A stretch of 64,000 nt of DNA from Salinarchaeum sp. IM2453 (GCF_019693215.1 NZ_CP081183.1:747226-811225); one strand, 5' to 3'; shown: positions 35,779 through 45,719, counted from the stretch's first letter. Numbers and translations: made by a program. The notes: generated from the sequence alone by a model not told the origin.

Positions 35779-37569
35779 TTACTGGAGTGACTTCATCTCA
35801 TCAAGACTGCGCTCGTACTCCTCAATAGCTGACTCAAGATAGCCAGCATCTGTCACATCAACGCCGGCTGTTTCCAGTACATCAACCGGATATGCAGAAC
35901 CACCAAGCTTGAGAGCCTCAAGATACGCATCACGAGCATCTGTAGATCCATCAAGAATACGAGTAGCAATGTCAACAGCAGCACTAATCCCTGTCGCATA
36001 TTGATAGACGTAGAATGCACGATAGAAGTGTGGGATGCGCATCCACTCACGGCTCATTCGGTCATCAAAGGAAGCAGATGGATAGAATGTAGATTTGAGA
36101 TCACCGTATACCTCATCAAGCCGATCAGGAGTAAGTGCTTCACCGGCTTCAATAAGTTCATGCGTGCGATGTTCAAAGCTCGCAAACATCGTCTGGCGGA
36201 ACAATGTTGACCGAAATCGCTCAAGATACTCATTTAGGACGTGTCGGCGGAAATGAAGATTATCAACTGTCTCAAGGAGATGGTTAGTGAGTAAAACTTC
36301 ATTGACAGTCGAGGCGACCTCAGCGACGAAAATATCATACTTGCTATAGACGTACGGTTGATTTTCACTGGTTAACTGCGAATGTATCGAGTGACCAAGT
36401 TCGTGCGCTAGCGTGTACATCGAGGAGATATCATCTTGATAGTTCATCAGAATGAATGGCTGTGTATCGTACGTTCCTCCTGAGTACGCTCCAGACTGTT
36501 TACCCTTATTCTCGTAGACATCAACCCATCGTGAAGAGATACCGTCAGCAACACGTTGTTGATAATCATCGCCAAGAGCACCAAGAGCCTCTGTCACATG
36601 TTCAGTTGCTGTCTCATACTCAATATCAGGACCCTCACTCTGTGCAACAGGCATATACAGATCCCAGCCTCGAAGTTCGTCGACATTGAGCGCGTCCTGT
36701 TTTAGTTTAGCGTGCTCATCGAGCACATCGAGGTTATCCTGTACTGTATCAAGTAGTGTATCATACACGGATACAGGAATATTGGAACTGTGAAGAGCCG
36801 CCTCCCGAGCAGAGTCGTAATTGCGGATCTGTGCGTGTTTAACATCTGATCGAACAGATTTCTCATAGGCCCGACCAACGGTGTTCCGTACAGATTCCCA
36901 TTTATCATAGAATGTTTCGTAGACACGGCGACGAGTGTCTCGGTCGGGGTTTTTTTGTAGTGTTGTAAAATTAGAGAGTGTAATATTGATAGAATCACCA
37001 TCAGGGCCTTCAGCACTTGGGAATTCCATATCGGCGTTGGTCAATGTTTGATATACTTCGCCTGACGCACCAGTTACCTCTGAAAGGTCAGCAAGGACTT
37101 CTTCAACTTCGGATGACCTCGTGTGGGGCTTCAAGCGGAGAATATTATCAAGGTAATGCTCATATGTATCGAGTTCAGGATTGGTCTCAATAAGGTTGGA
37201 GACTTCATCACGGTCAAGTTGCTGGATAGCTGGCTCAATAAAGCTTGCAGCACTGGCAGCTTTACTTTGTAGAGATTGTGATCGGGCAACCATTGCTTGG
37301 TATTCTTGATTTCGTGTATCTTCATCACGACGCATACGAGCATATGCAGCAAGTGTGGACAACTCACGCATAATTTCATCCCGGAGAGAAAGTACCTCAT
37401 AGAGTGGTTCTGGATCCGTCAAATCAGCGGAGGCGTACTCAGATAACGTGGAAACACGCTCCTGGAGATTGACAAAATCGGACTCCCACGCTTCATCAGA
37501 TTCATAAACGGTGTTAAGACTCCAGCGATACTCAAGGTCGATCTCAGAACGTTCTGGGACAGATGCCAT
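35779..37569 (-). CDS. pepF: Oligoendopeptidase F (M3B zinc metallopeptidase)
   Basis: 596 aa from ATG 37569 (MASVPERSEIDLEYRWSLNT); the longer frame upstream is not family-like. Zinc motif TLAHELGHSIHS, third ligand region FVAEVASTVNEVLL, and HFYRAFYVYQYATGISAAVD at the substrate site. The N-terminal PepF domain (WSLNTVYESDEAWESDF) is typical. It degrades peptides of about 7-17 residues in the cytoplasm, acting downstream of the proteasome. Its length is normal for the family. Confidence 0.95.
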   Translation of the reverse strand: MASVPERSEIDLEYRWSLNTVYESDEAWESDFVNLQERVSTLSEYASADLTDPEPLYEVLSLRDEIMRELSTLAAYARMRRDEDTRNQEYQAMVARSQSLQSKAASAASFIEPAIQQLDRDEVSNLIETNPELDTYEHYLDNILRLKPHTRSSEVEEVLADLSEVTGASGEVYQTLTNADMEFPSAEGPDGDSINITLSNFTTLQKNPDRDTRRRVYETFYDKWESVRNTVGRAYEKSVRSDVKHAQIRNYDSAREAALHSSNIPVSVYDTLLDTVQDNLDVLDEHAKLKQDALNVDELRGWDLYMPVAQSEGPDIEYETATEHVTEALGALGDDYQQRVADGISSRWVDVYENKGKQSGAYSGGTYDTQPFILMNYQDDISSMYTLAHELGHSIHSQLTSENQPYVYSKYDIFVAEVASTVNEVLLTNHLLETVDNLHFRRHVLNEYLERFRSTLFRQTMFASFEHRTHELIEAGEALTPDRLDEVYGDLKSTFYPSASFDDRMSREWMRIPHFYRAFYVYQYATGISAAVDIATRILDGSTDARDAYLEALKLGGSAYPVDVLETAGVDVTDAGYLESAIEEYERSLDEMKSLQ

Positions 37570-37691
37570 ACAAATTCTTTGTCCCACAAACAATATCAAT
37601 TGTGGCAAACGTGGCCCCACGGATCAAAATTCAATCAATGCGTTGCATATTATCGTGACATGTATTACCATCCTATTTCCTAATCTCACAC

Positions 37692-38930
37692 ATGGGCAAA
37701 ATTGTACGGGGAATCGGACTCACACTGCTGGGGCTACTATTGTTGTTATCACTGACAACTGCAACAGTAACGATTGGATTGGACCGGAGTGTGCTCGATG
37801 ACGAATTTACAAAAGAAACGCTTGAGGAAGAAGGAGTCTACGACGTGGCATTTGAAGAGGGATTACAGGCACTTGAAGAGGAAATCGAAGATCAAGAGAA
37901 TGAGACAGGTGAGATAGACGCAGTTATACAAGGTGTTGAGCAGAATTTATCAGCTACGTATATACAAGAGCAAACAGAACCAAACATAGATCGAACGTAC
38001 GAATTTTTAGATGGAGAACGGGATGAATTAGTGCTGTCAATAAATACTGTTGAAGTGAAAGAAGCAGTCTCTTACAGTGCTAAGGTTGAGGTTCGTGACA
38101 GTAGCTACGAAGAACTCTTCGATGAGTACATAGATGATGGGGAAGGATTTGAGGAGATTGGAGAACAGATTGTTGAAATGGCAGAAGGCGAAGATGATTA
38201 CGAAGAGATAATTGCTGAGAATGAACCAATGGACCTGAATGGAGACAGAGTAATTGATACTAGAGGCGACGCAGAGGAATACGCCGACGAAATAGGTATT
38301 GATGAGCACCTACAAGGCGGTGTCGCTGGGTTCATATTAGCCCATCAAGATGCAGTCGATGATGAGACAGAACTAGAATATGATGAGTACATAGATCGAC
38401 TTGAAGAATCACAAGAAGATTTAGCGGACGGAGTAGAGACACTGACCAGAGAGGAAATTGACGAGTCAATTGATGATGTAGTGAGTACGGAAGTAACAAA
38501 CAATGATGACGAAGACGTTGCACTTGTGCAGTCTGGAGTGTCGATGATCGGGACAGTCTCGATTGTACTGGCAGCATTCTCGGTGTTGATCGCCGTGCTA
38601 ATGTTTGCTGTAGCAGAGACACGGTCATGGGCGCTATGGGAGATTGGCGGAATCAGCGCGCTTGTTGGTGGAATATGGATTCTTGGAATATCAACTGCCG
38701 AATCATTTGTGGGTGAAACAATACAAACAGTTATCGAAGAGGAAGAGCCACCAATTGACCCAACAGAAACAATCACTGGAGTTATTGGACGATACCTTGG
38801 CGTGTTTAGCGAGATGGGTATGGTTCTGCTGCTACTGGGAATCGGATTTGTCACATTGGGTATCCTTGCACGAAAAGGAGTTGGACCACTCGCAGATCCA
38901 GGTCAGGCAGACTCTACAGACAAATCTTGA
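37692..38930 (+). CDS. Membrane protein with large acidic extracytoplasmic domain
   Basis: 412 aa. N-terminal membrane segment (IGLTLLGLLLLLSLTTATVT), then about 250 residues of very acidic soluble domain (Glu/Asp-rich, helical), then three C-terminal membrane segments (SMIGTVSIVLAAFSVLIAVL, EIGGISALVGGIWILGIST, MGMVLLLLGIGFVTLGILA). No family is recognised. The acidic domain probably faces the salty exterior. It might be a sensor or envelope protein. Its 3' end overlaps truA by 28 nt tail-to-tail. Confidence 0.75.
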   Translation: MGKIVRGIGLTLLGLLLLLSLTTATVTIGLDRSVLDDEFTKETLEEEGVYDVAFEEGLQALEEEIEDQENETGEIDAVIQGVEQNLSATYIQEQTEPNIDRTYEFLDGERDELVLSINTVEVKEAVSYSAKVEVRDSSYEELFDEYIDDGEGFEEIGEQIVEMAEGEDDYEEIIAENEPMDLNGDRVIDTRGDAEEYADEIGIDEHLQGGVAGFILAHQDAVDDETELEYDEYIDRLEESQEDLADGVETLTREEIDESIDDVVSTEVTNNDDEDVALVQSGVSMIGTVSIVLAAFSVLIAVLMFAVAETRSWALWEIGGISALVGGIWILGISTAESFVGETIQTVIEEEEPPIDPTETITGVIGRYLGVFSEMGMVLLLLGIGFVTLGILARKGVGPLADPGQADSTDKS

Positions 38931-39727
38931 ATTCGGTCAGAGATCCGTGAAACAACACCTGCGCGGAGTAGATGCTGTTTATGGAATTTAGTAAACGTTG
39001 AGACGTGGTTCTCAACAGCATTAGAAGGCTGAAATGACCGATTAGAGTAAACAACATCAACTAACAGCAGTGGAAGTGGGGATGCTGGTGCTATACCGTC
39101 TGGCCCCGGTAGAGGCTGATCTGAAAGGACACGGTCAATAAATGCCAAGTCACGAGCACCAGTTGCAATCATGCGAAGTAATGAGACCGCCCGTCGAACA
39201 AACTGTCTAGGGAATCCATCTGATTCGAACTGAAGGACAATATACGGGTCATCAAGTTGAAACTCAATTGTAAGATCTCGGTGAGTGCCAGTTGAGTCTA
39301 GAGTCAAATTGTGGAAATCATGATAGCCAGAAAGACGGGTAATGGCCGATTCAAGCCGGGAAGTATCTAGATGTCCGTCAGGATAAAGCAGGTACTCATA
39401 CCGCCGACGGACAGCATCGTGAGTCGGATGGAACTCTTCAGGAACTGTCGTGTATGCCCATACGATGATATCATCTGGAAGATAGGTATTTATTGCTTCC
39501 GGGGTAAGCCATTTTGGCGCATCAAACGCAATGGTTTGTGCGACCGCAGAAACACCAGCATCAGTTCTCCCCGAAGCCGCATATCCCGGAGGGATGTTTT
39601 CGTCATGAATATCAAGTGCAGCAAGGGCATCTAAGAAGGTGTCAGAGATGGTATCTACGTCAGGCTGCCGCTGAAACCCATGATATCCTTGGCCATCGTA
39701 AGCAACCCGAAAAGCATGCTTAGGCAT
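38903..39727 (-). CDS. truA: tRNA pseudouridine synthase A
   Basis: 274 aa, TruA family modifying uridines 38-40 of the anticodon arm. Start FRVAYDGQGYHGFQRQPDV, catalytic Asp in SGRTDAGVSAVAQTI, RRYEYLLYPDG and FPRQFVRRAVSLLRMIA. Haloarchaeal TruA is of this length. It is convergent with, and overlaps by 28 nt, the membrane protein gene, and it lies downstream of hisS on the same strand. Confidence 0.92.
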   Translation of the reverse strand: MPKHAFRVAYDGQGYHGFQRQPDVDTISDTFLDALAALDIHDENIPPGYAASGRTDAGVSAVAQTIAFDAPKWLTPEAINTYLPDDIIVWAYTTVPEEFHPTHDAVRRRYEYLLYPDGHLDTSRLESAITRLSGYHDFHNLTLDSTGTHRDLTIEFQLDDPYIVLQFESDGFPRQFVRRAVSLLRMIATGARDLAFIDRVLSDQPLPGPDGIAPASPLPLLLVDVVYSNRSFQPSNAVENHVSTFTKFHKQHLLRAGVVSRISDRIQDLSVESA

Positions 39728-39758
39728 ATGTCACAATAGGTCTCTGGTTTCGTGAGTA

Positions 39759-41063
39759 TTAGACGAAGGTCTCGTATGTTGGACGGGAATGGTCGCCCGG
39801 GAACTCGTCTACAGGAACCTGTATTTGATCTCCGGACTGCATGTCTTTGATCGTCACTTCGTCATTTTCGAGGTCTCGTTCACCTACGATGATAACAGTT
39901 TCTGCGTTGATGCCATCAGCGTAGTCAAGCTGAGATCCAAATCCTCGGTCAGCAAGATCAACCTCAACAATGTGACCTCGTTCACGGAGACTACGCGCAA
40001 TTCGAGATGCAGTTGGACGAGTGTCACCTACCTGAAGGACATAATAGTCTGTGGAGAGCGTTTCTTCAGGCCATACACCAGCTCGTTGGCAGAGGAGCCC
40101 AAGCGTAGCGTGACCGGGAGCAACACCGACAGCTGGGGTTGGTTCGCCACCAAATGATCCAATAAGGTCATCATATCGGCCACCACCAAAGATCGAGCGT
40201 GAAACTTCCCCTTCAGTATCAAAGCACTCGAACACCGTTCCGGTGTAGTAGTCAAGTCCTCGTGCAGTCTCAAGGGAAAGATTGCAGTGGTTACGGACAC
40301 CAAAGTCATCTGCTGCTGATAAGACAGCCTGTAGATCAGAAACAGCACTTTCAACGCGGTCAGTACCAGCAGTACGGGCTAGCTCGTCTAGTTCGTTCTC
40401 TGGGACAGAAAGAAGCTGGTCAAATTCTCGGGCTTGATCTTCAGAGAGACCAGCATCGGTAAGCAACTGATAGTATTCGTTTGTACTGATCTTCTCTTTT
40501 TTGTCAACAGTGCGGATAGCTGCAGTTGTGTCGACCTCACTGTCGAATGACTCAAGCAGGCCTCCTAGAATATCACGGTGTGAAACTCTGAACTCAAAGT
40601 GGTCATTCGTTAGTCCGAGATTTGTCAGGGCATCAGCTGCCCAAGCAAGGATTTCCGCATCAGCAGCTGGCTCAGATGAGCCAAAGATATCAACGTTTGT
40701 CTGGTAGAATTCACGAAATCGGCCCTGCTGTACCTGTTCGTATCGCCAAAACGACCGGGTGGAATACCATTTAATTGGTTTCTGGAGTTCTTTTCCCTTT
40801 TCGACAACCATGCGAGCGACAGTCGGAGTCAATTCAGGTGTGAGAGCGACTTCTCGGCCACTTTTGTCTGTAAATGCGTAGAGCTCGTCAACAATCTCTT
40901 CGCCACTCTTGTCAACATACATCTGTGTTCGCTCTAAGGCAGGAGTACCAATTTCGCGAAAACCATACTGGCGTGCTGTTTCCTCAAGCGTCCCAGTTAC
41001 CGCACGCCGAGCCTGCATCTCTTCAGGATAAAAATCACGAAACCCCTTGAGTCGATCGTACAT
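39759..41063 (-). CDS. hisS: Histidyl-tRNA synthetase
   Basis: 434 aa, class II synthetase. Motif 1 region GFREIGTPALERTQMY, motif 2 FWRYEQVQQGRFREFYQ, the histidine signature TARGLDYYTGTVFE, motif 3 FGGGRYDDLIGSFGG, and the C-terminal anticodon-binding domain (YVLQVGDTRPTASRIARSLR). It is followed 31 nt later by truA, and both serve tRNA function. Confidence 0.96.
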   Translation of the reverse strand: MYDRLKGFRDFYPEEMQARRAVTGTLEETARQYGFREIGTPALERTQMYVDKSGEEIVDELYAFTDKSGREVALTPELTPTVARMVVEKGKELQKPIKWYSTRSFWRYEQVQQGRFREFYQTNVDIFGSSEPAADAEILAWAADALTNLGLTNDHFEFRVSHRDILGGLLESFDSEVDTTAAIRTVDKKEKISTNEYYQLLTDAGLSEDQAREFDQLLSVPENELDELARTAGTDRVESAVSDLQAVLSAADDFGVRNHCNLSLETARGLDYYTGTVFECFDTEGEVSRSIFGGGRYDDLIGSFGGEPTPAVGVAPGHATLGLLCQRAGVWPEETLSTDYYVLQVGDTRPTASRIARSLRERGHIVEVDLADRGFGSQLDYADGINAETVIIVGERDLENDEVTIKDMQSGDQIQVPVDEFPGDHSRPTYETFV

Positions 41064-41170
41064 ACAGGTGAATTAGGTAAGGGAGTGTTTGAAACCTTCT
41101 GTCCTCTATCAAGATAATCAGTCCACAAAGTAATACAAAAAGTCGAATCTGGTTGAGAGGACGAAGATCG

Positions 41171-41770
41171 TTATTTGAGACCAGTCACAACAGTTTGATC
41201 GTGAGCAGGAAAGATGTCAGTGATTGCGACATCTGACCATTCATCGCGGATAATTGCTCGGAGTTCTGCCTCGTAGTCGGCGCGAGGGATATCTTCACTT
41301 GGACCAACGGTCACCTCAAGCGTTTGTGATACTAGATCATCCACAGCTGATCGTCCGAATCCGGAAAGTGGAGCGATATAATCAACATTGTATCGATCCT
41401 CAATACTCTGGGCTGCCGCCCGAGAAACAGTTGGAGCGCGATCATCACGGCGCGTGCCATCAGCAATCGCATCAAAGTCACGATCAGCAAGGGCCTCAAG
41501 GGCTTCGTCGTGGGCATGCTGAATTCCGTTGCGAGGATACCCATCATCGGTCATGATTTCAACAGCCGTCTCAGCAATCGATCGGTCAAGCTCAATCGCT
41601 TGGAATGAGCCAGGCAATTCAGCAGCTGCCGACTGTGCATGCTGCCACGCGTCAGTGATTCCAAAGTGAGTTGTTACAAGCGTAACGTCATAGAACCGAT
41701 CAAGTAGCAATGCAGCTAGTGTGGAATCCTTACCTCCACTGTATAGAACACCAACTGTTGGGGTGGTCAT
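41171..41770 (-). CDS. PP-loop ATPase (N-type ATP pyrophosphatase)
   Basis: 199 aa. PP-loop [34 protein letters not shown], and [20 protein letters not shown]. It belongs to the adenine-alpha-hydrolase-type group that includes tRNA thiolation and diphthamide-amidation enzymes. The length and DGTRRDD motif fit a haloarchaeal branch whose substrate is unknown. Its start overlaps the stop of the PDCD5 gene by 4 nt, in an operon with S19e, so a translation-linked role is plausible. Confidence 0.82.
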   Translation of the reverse strand: MTTPTVGVLYSGGKDSTLAALLLDRFYDVTLVTTHFGITDAWQHAQSAAAELPGSFQAIELDRSIAETAVEIMTDDGYPRNGIQHAHDEALEALADRDFDAIADGTRRDDRAPTVSRAAAQSIEDRYNVDYIAPLSGFGRSAVDDLVSQTLEVTVGPSEDIPRADYEAELRAIIRDEWSDVAITDIFPAHDQTVVTGLK

Positions 41771-42111
41771 CGGCGACGAATGTTAAACCCGTCATCGTCG
41801 GGTTTCAGTTCTTGGAGCAGTTCTTTCATCTGTTCTTCATCAATCTGGTCTTGTATCCGGCCACTTCGTGCGAGCGCAATGACTTGCTGTTCGACTTGTT
41901 TTGCGAACTCTGGTTTTGACATTTCAACCGTGTTAAGCCGCTTTCTGGCACCATCAGTCAGATGCTGCCGAAGTAGAGCCTGCTTCTGTGCTTCTGCCTG
42001 CTCCCGACGCGCTTGTTGAGCATCTCCTTGGTCATCTTGCGCCCGGTCACGGAGCTCTTCCATCTTTTTCTTGCGTAATTCTTCGATGTCATCATCAGGG
42101 CTGCCGCTCAT
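41767..42111 (-). CDS. PDCD5-family DNA/RNA-binding protein
   Basis: 114 aa, highly charged three-helix protein. The N-terminal helix [20 protein letters not shown] leads into [20 protein letters not shown] and [20 protein letters not shown], with the conserved tail. Archaeal PDCD5 homologues sit next to ribosomal protein S19e, as here (45 nt downstream of it), suggesting a ribosome-associated or nucleic acid role. Confidence 0.92.
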   Translation of the reverse strand: MSGSPDDDIEELRKKKMEELRDRAQDDQGDAQQARREQAEAQKQALLRQHLTDGARKRLNTVEMSKPEFAKQVEQQVIALARSGRIQDQIDEEQMKELLQELKPDDDGFNIRRR

Positions 42112-42156
42112 ACTTGTAGTATTGTATTGGCAGTGAAAAAACCGTTACGACAAATT

Positions 42157-42612
42157 CTATGCGTATCGCTCAAGCTCCGGACGGTCTAGATCCGCAATCA
42201 CGTCAGCAGCAGTCTGGTCGAGAAGACTTTGGCCTTCCTCGGTAACAACTCGGCCGTATCCTTCTCGGGTTTCAACAAGATTTTCATCTTCAAGTTCCTG
42301 CAGTAGTGTTCGAATGATGTTTTTACTGCCGTCGACGCGGTGATCTGGAGCAACGCGATAACGGTTGGAGCCACCCTTGCTTCCTCCGTATGCCGTTGAA
42401 AGTCGTTCGACGCCAACTGGACCATCAGCAGCGACACGACGAAGCAGGCTTGCAGCACGGGTTGCCCAGAAGTCTTCCTGTTCTGGTGGCAGTTCTGTAT
42501 CAACACCAGACTTGGTGTAATCTGCCCAGTCTGGCCGGTCGATTCGGTCTTCGAGTTCTTCGGCGAGCGCGTCAATCAGCGCGTCGGCCGGAGCATCATA
42601 GAATGTAGTCAT
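42157..42612 (-). CDS. rps19e: 30S ribosomal protein S19e
   Basis: 151 aa. MTTFYDAPADALIDALAEEL, DFWATRAASLLRRVAADGPV, LSTAYGGSKGGSNRYRVAPD and GSKNIIRTLLQELEDENLVE are diagnostic of the S19e winged-helix fold. In archaea and eukaryotes it is needed for late small-subunit assembly. It is the first gene of the S19e-PDCD5-PP-loop operon, divergent from thiL. Confidence 0.97.
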   Translation of the reverse strand: MTTFYDAPADALIDALAEELEDRIDRPDWADYTKSGVDTELPPEQEDFWATRAASLLRRVAADGPVGVERLSTAYGGSKGGSNRYRVAPDHRVDGSKNIIRTLLQELEDENLVETREGYGRVVTEEGQSLLDQTAADVIADLDRPELERYA

Positions 42613-42743
42613 AGCAGTTTCTACCCTTTCGGACCATTAAAGAGCATCGATAGCTTTTGATTCTGAAGCAACGCCGGAACTGACACGCTAAACAAATCTC
42701 TTCTTGCGGAGATATAAAGATGAACACGAATTAACATTGGAAC

Positions 42744-43610
42744 ATGGATGAGTCTGCTGCACTCGCTATGCTTGCTGAGAAACTAGAACATGCGGGAGAT
42801 GATGCAGCTGTAATTGACAATCTGGTAATAACGACAGATATGCTGCATGCAAAAACCGATTTCCCGGATGGTGTTTCCCACTATACAGCTGGCTGGCGGT
42901 CAGTTGGAGCCTCTCTGTCAGATGTTGCCGCCATGGGGGCAACAGGGAAGGGGGCAGTTGCGGTATATGCATCTCCGGAATTTGACGAAGATGATCTTGG
43001 AGCATTTATTGATGGTGCTGTTACAGTGTGTGAGCAGGCCCAGACGGAGTACATTGGTGGTGACCTCGATAGACATGATGAATTTACTGTGGTATCCACG
43101 GCAATTGGAGAGACGGACTCACCTGTGTACAGATCCGGAGCGCAAGTTGGAGACAAGGTCTGTGTGACAGGCACACTGGGGAGAACAGCGGCAGCAATAG
43201 AATTATTTGAACAGGGCAAAACAACAACCGCAAACGAGCTATTTCAATTTCAGCCACGCATCGCTGCCGGAAAAATACTCGGGACGTATGCAACGGCGAT
43301 GATTGACTCGAGTGATGGGTTAGCAAGGTCGGTCCACCAACTCGCTACTGCATCCGATTGTGGAATATCACTACAGTCAAGTGAGATCCCAGTTGCATCA
43401 GAACTACGAAGGACAGCAAGTGCAGACGAACGGTTACATCAAGCAATAACCTTTGGTGAAGACTTTGAGCTGGTATGTACAATTCCAGAAGAAGATGCAG
43501 ACAAGGCGATTGAAAAAACACCAGTACCCGTATCTATAATCGGAGAAGTAACAGAGACAGGAGTTACTATTGATGATACCCCACTTGCTGATGAGGGATA
43601 TACGCACTGA
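42744..43610 (+). CDS. thiL: Thiamine-monophosphate kinase
   Basis: 288 aa, PurM/ThiL fold. AGDDAAVIDNLVITTDMLHA binds metal and ATP; RSVGASLSDVAAMGATGKGA, EYIGGDLDRHDEFTVVSTAI, VTGTLGRTAAAIELF and MIDSSDGLARSVHQLATAS are conserved. It makes thiamine pyrophosphate from thiamine monophosphate, the cofactor needed by IlvB and the other TPP enzyme in the window. A GC-rich hairpin follows its stop. Confidence 0.95.
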   Translation: MDESAALAMLAEKLEHAGDDAAVIDNLVITTDMLHAKTDFPDGVSHYTAGWRSVGASLSDVAAMGATGKGAVAVYASPEFDEDDLGAFIDGAVTVCEQAQTEYIGGDLDRHDEFTVVSTAIGETDSPVYRSGAQVGDKVCVTGTLGRTAAAIELFEQGKTTTANELFQFQPRIAAGKILGTYATAMIDSSDGLARSVHQLATASDCGISLQSSEIPVASELRRTASADERLHQAITFGEDFELVCTIPEEDADKAIEKTPVPVSIIGEVTETGVTIDDTPLADEGYTH

Positions 43611-43670
43611 GGAAAGTCCATGTACAGGCGGTACAAGGCGACTGCCCCGGGGCTTGACCCCCGGGGTGAG
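43611..43670 (-). repeat. GC-rich hairpin element between convergent thiL and site-2 protease genes
   Basis: CCCCGGGG (43645-43652), a 6-nt loop, then CCCCGGGG (43659-43666) form an 8-bp all-GC stem. Next to it, TGTAC-AGGCG-GTACA (43621-43634) forms a small hairpin whose 11-nt core GTACCGCCTGT (minus strand) is identical to that at 49199-49209. Lying between two converging genes it could end transcription in both directions. Origin from a transposon end is possible. Confidence 0.5.
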
Positions 43671-43688
43671 TTCACGACGGATAAACGG

Positions 43689-44816
43689 TTATTGGACCTG
43701 AATTGGGATAGGTGCAAAGCATAGTGCTGCAAGAGCGAACGCAACAATGCCAATGATTTTTCTTTTCGGGCCAAGCGTGTCACTATCACGAACAGGATTA
43801 GCTGGACCAGCAAATGCAACAAGGAGTGCTAATCCTCCCCAGACAATCCAAACGAAGATACTCTGGAAAGCAACGTCATAAAAGAAGTACAGCACACCAG
43901 CAAGACCAAACAATGCACCTGGAACCAGCGACGCGATTGTTTCCTGGTACTCAGCCGCAAGTGCACGAACAATATGCCCTCCATCAAGCTGACCAACAGG
44001 AATCATGTTAAGGAAAGTAACAAACATACCAACCCATCCGCCGATAACAACAGGGTGAACCATCTTTGTAGGGTCCTCATAATACAACTGCTGGCCAGTT
44101 ATCCACGCAAGAATTTCCATTAATGGAGGGTAGCCAAGTTCAATTTCGACTGCATTCTCGGCTTCGACAACCGTTTCTGGAACAGTGACAGGACCTAAAA
44201 ACAATCCAATAGTCGTTACAATAATCGTGGCAATGATACCAGCGATCGGTCCAGCAACACCAATATCGAATAATGCACGTCGGTCTGGGATACGACCCCT
44301 AAGTCGAATAACTGCTCCCATTGTTCCAATCAATGTAGGAATAGGGATGAAATACGGCAGCGTTACATTCACACTGTGATATCGGCCAAGAACATAGTGA
44401 CCGAGCTCATGAATACCTAATACGGTCAAGATTGCTGCCGCAAACGGCCAGCCACGCCAGATTTGTAGTGGCTCACTGGTGACATCAACATGGAACCACA
44501 TTGCGCCAGCAAACAGAGTAGATAGTACTGTTAGGGAAAATAAGATAATATGAGTCCATGGAATACTGTTAGAGCTAGTCGGTTGTTTGGGGGTAACAAC
44601 GAGAACATCTTCCCCGGTCCGTCTTGTATACTGGACTTCATATCCAGATTGTTCGAACACCGGCCAGAGATTTTCAACTATGTGATTTGGGGGGACCTGC
44701 GGAATCCCGTAATACAGAATCGCATCCTCGGTCTTATCGACATCATAAACATCAAACACTCCAGAGAGTTGGTCTGGAGAGGGGGGAGTATTAGACGACG
44801 TGGCGTCACTCATCAA
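43689..44816 (-). CDS. Site-2 protease-type membrane metalloprotease (M50)
   Basis: 375 aa with about seven to eight membrane segments. The active site is LGIHELGHYVLGRYHSV in one helix and the second motif is PVGQLDGGHIVRALAAE. The N-terminal soluble domain of about 90 aa (DVYDVDKTEDAILYYGIPQV) is common in haloarchaeal members. It probably cuts membrane-anchored regulators; the substrate is unknown. An alternative start is the second Met. Confidence 0.9.
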   Translation of the reverse strand: MMSDATSSNTPPSPDQLSGVFDVYDVDKTEDAILYYGIPQVPPNHIVENLWPVFEQSGYEVQYTRRTGEDVLVVTPKQPTSSNSIPWTHIILFSLTVLSTLFAGAMWFHVDVTSEPLQIWRGWPFAAAILTVLGIHELGHYVLGRYHSVNVTLPYFIPIPTLIGTMGAVIRLRGRIPDRRALFDIGVAGPIAGIIATIIVTTIGLFLGPVTVPETVVEAENAVEIELGYPPLMEILAWITGQQLYYEDPTKMVHPVVIGGWVGMFVTFLNMIPVGQLDGGHIVRALAAEYQETIASLVPGALFGLAGVLYFFYDVAFQSIFVWIVWGGLALLVAFAGPANPVRDSDTLGPKRKIIGIVAFALAALCFAPIPIQVQ

Positions 44817-44891
44817 GCATCAATAGCAACTGAACGTACATCAGTAATGCGATAGTTTTCCCACTGACACACAGATGGCTCAACATCACAG

Positions 44892-45719
44892 TCACGATGG
44901 CGTATCGTGTCGCCAGAATTCATCATCAACCGTGATTTCTTTTTTAAATATCGGGACTTCTTCTTTAAGCCGATCAATCCCATCCTCGACAGTATCGAAC
45001 GCCTCTCGTCGGTGGCCTGCTAAGACAACAACATAGACAATATCATCTTCTGCTGGTATCGTCCCCGTCTTGTGATGAGCAAGAACACGATAGACCCCAT
45101 CTCGGGATTCTAACTCAGAACAAAGTTCGGTAAGTCGATGCTCGGCTACATCTTCATATTTTTCAAATGTGAGATGTTCCGTCGGCGAATCTTCTGGGCC
45201 ATCAAGGCGGCGAACACGGCCAGTAAAGGTAGCAATTGCACCTGAATACTCGGATTTTGTGGATTGCTTAATCCGATGAACAAGAGATGACAGAGTAATG
45301 TACGGCTCAGTGTCATGAAGCAACTCGGTGAGTTTCTTAACATCAACGCTATCGCCGTGGGATGCACGCATCAACGTTTTACCATTTCCTTCGCGTGATC
45401 CAAGCTCAACGTGTGGAATCGATGCCCAATGGAATCCCTCAACTAGAGCATAGTCATATGAAGGTGCCAGTTCATCGAGAGTTTCATTGAGTGAGCGGGT
45501 TTCACCGGTGGCAAACCAACCGTGCTCGTCAGCTAATCCGTACGTCGTCGTAGCGCCAGCGTCGCGGTGACGGGCAGTGTCTTTCTGTTCCGTATCGATA
45601 TCCGGTTGGTGAGTACAGTGTTTGATTGTCGCTATCTGCCCATCGAGAGAATCCAGAAGCCGTTCAACTAGAAGTGTCTTCCCAGATTCAGATGGACCAG
45701 TAATGCCCAGAACGTACAT
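44892..45719 (-). CDS. MobB-MoaE fusion protein (molybdenum cofactor)
   Basis: 275 aa. The N-terminal MobB-type GTPase has the P-loop GITGPSESGKTLLVERLL, then KHCTHQPDIDTEQKD and ALVEGFHWASIP (residues 1-120). The C-terminal part (about 135-275) is MoaE, the large subunit of molybdopterin synthase: GAIATFTGRVRRLDG, LTFEKYEDVAEHRL, RVLAHHKTGTIPAEDDIVYV, AGHRREAFDTVEDGIDRLKE and the catalytic Lys region VPIFKKEI. It joins two moco steps in one chain. No other moco gene is in the window. Confidence 0.9.
   Translation of the reverse strand: MYVLGITGPSESGKTLLVERLLDSLDGQIATIKHCTHQPDIDTEQKDTARHRDAGATTTYGLADEHGWFATGETRSLNETLDELAPSYDYALVEGFHWASIPHVELGSREGNGKTLMRASHGDSVDVKKLTELLHDTEPYITLSSLVHRIKQSTKSEYSGAIATFTGRVRRLDGPEDSPTEHLTFEKYEDVAEHRLTELCSELESRDGVYRVLAHHKTGTIPAEDDIVYVVVLAGHRREAFDTVEDGIDRLKEEVPIFKKEITVDDEFWRHDTPS

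Noticed and set aside
43609-43619. GAGGAAAGTCC, the hallmark of the RNase P RNA P4 region
   Set aside because: It spans the thiL stop codon, and the next gene ends about 70 nt later. There is no room for the rest of the RNA, and the companion P4 motif is absent. The match is chance within a repeated hairpin element.
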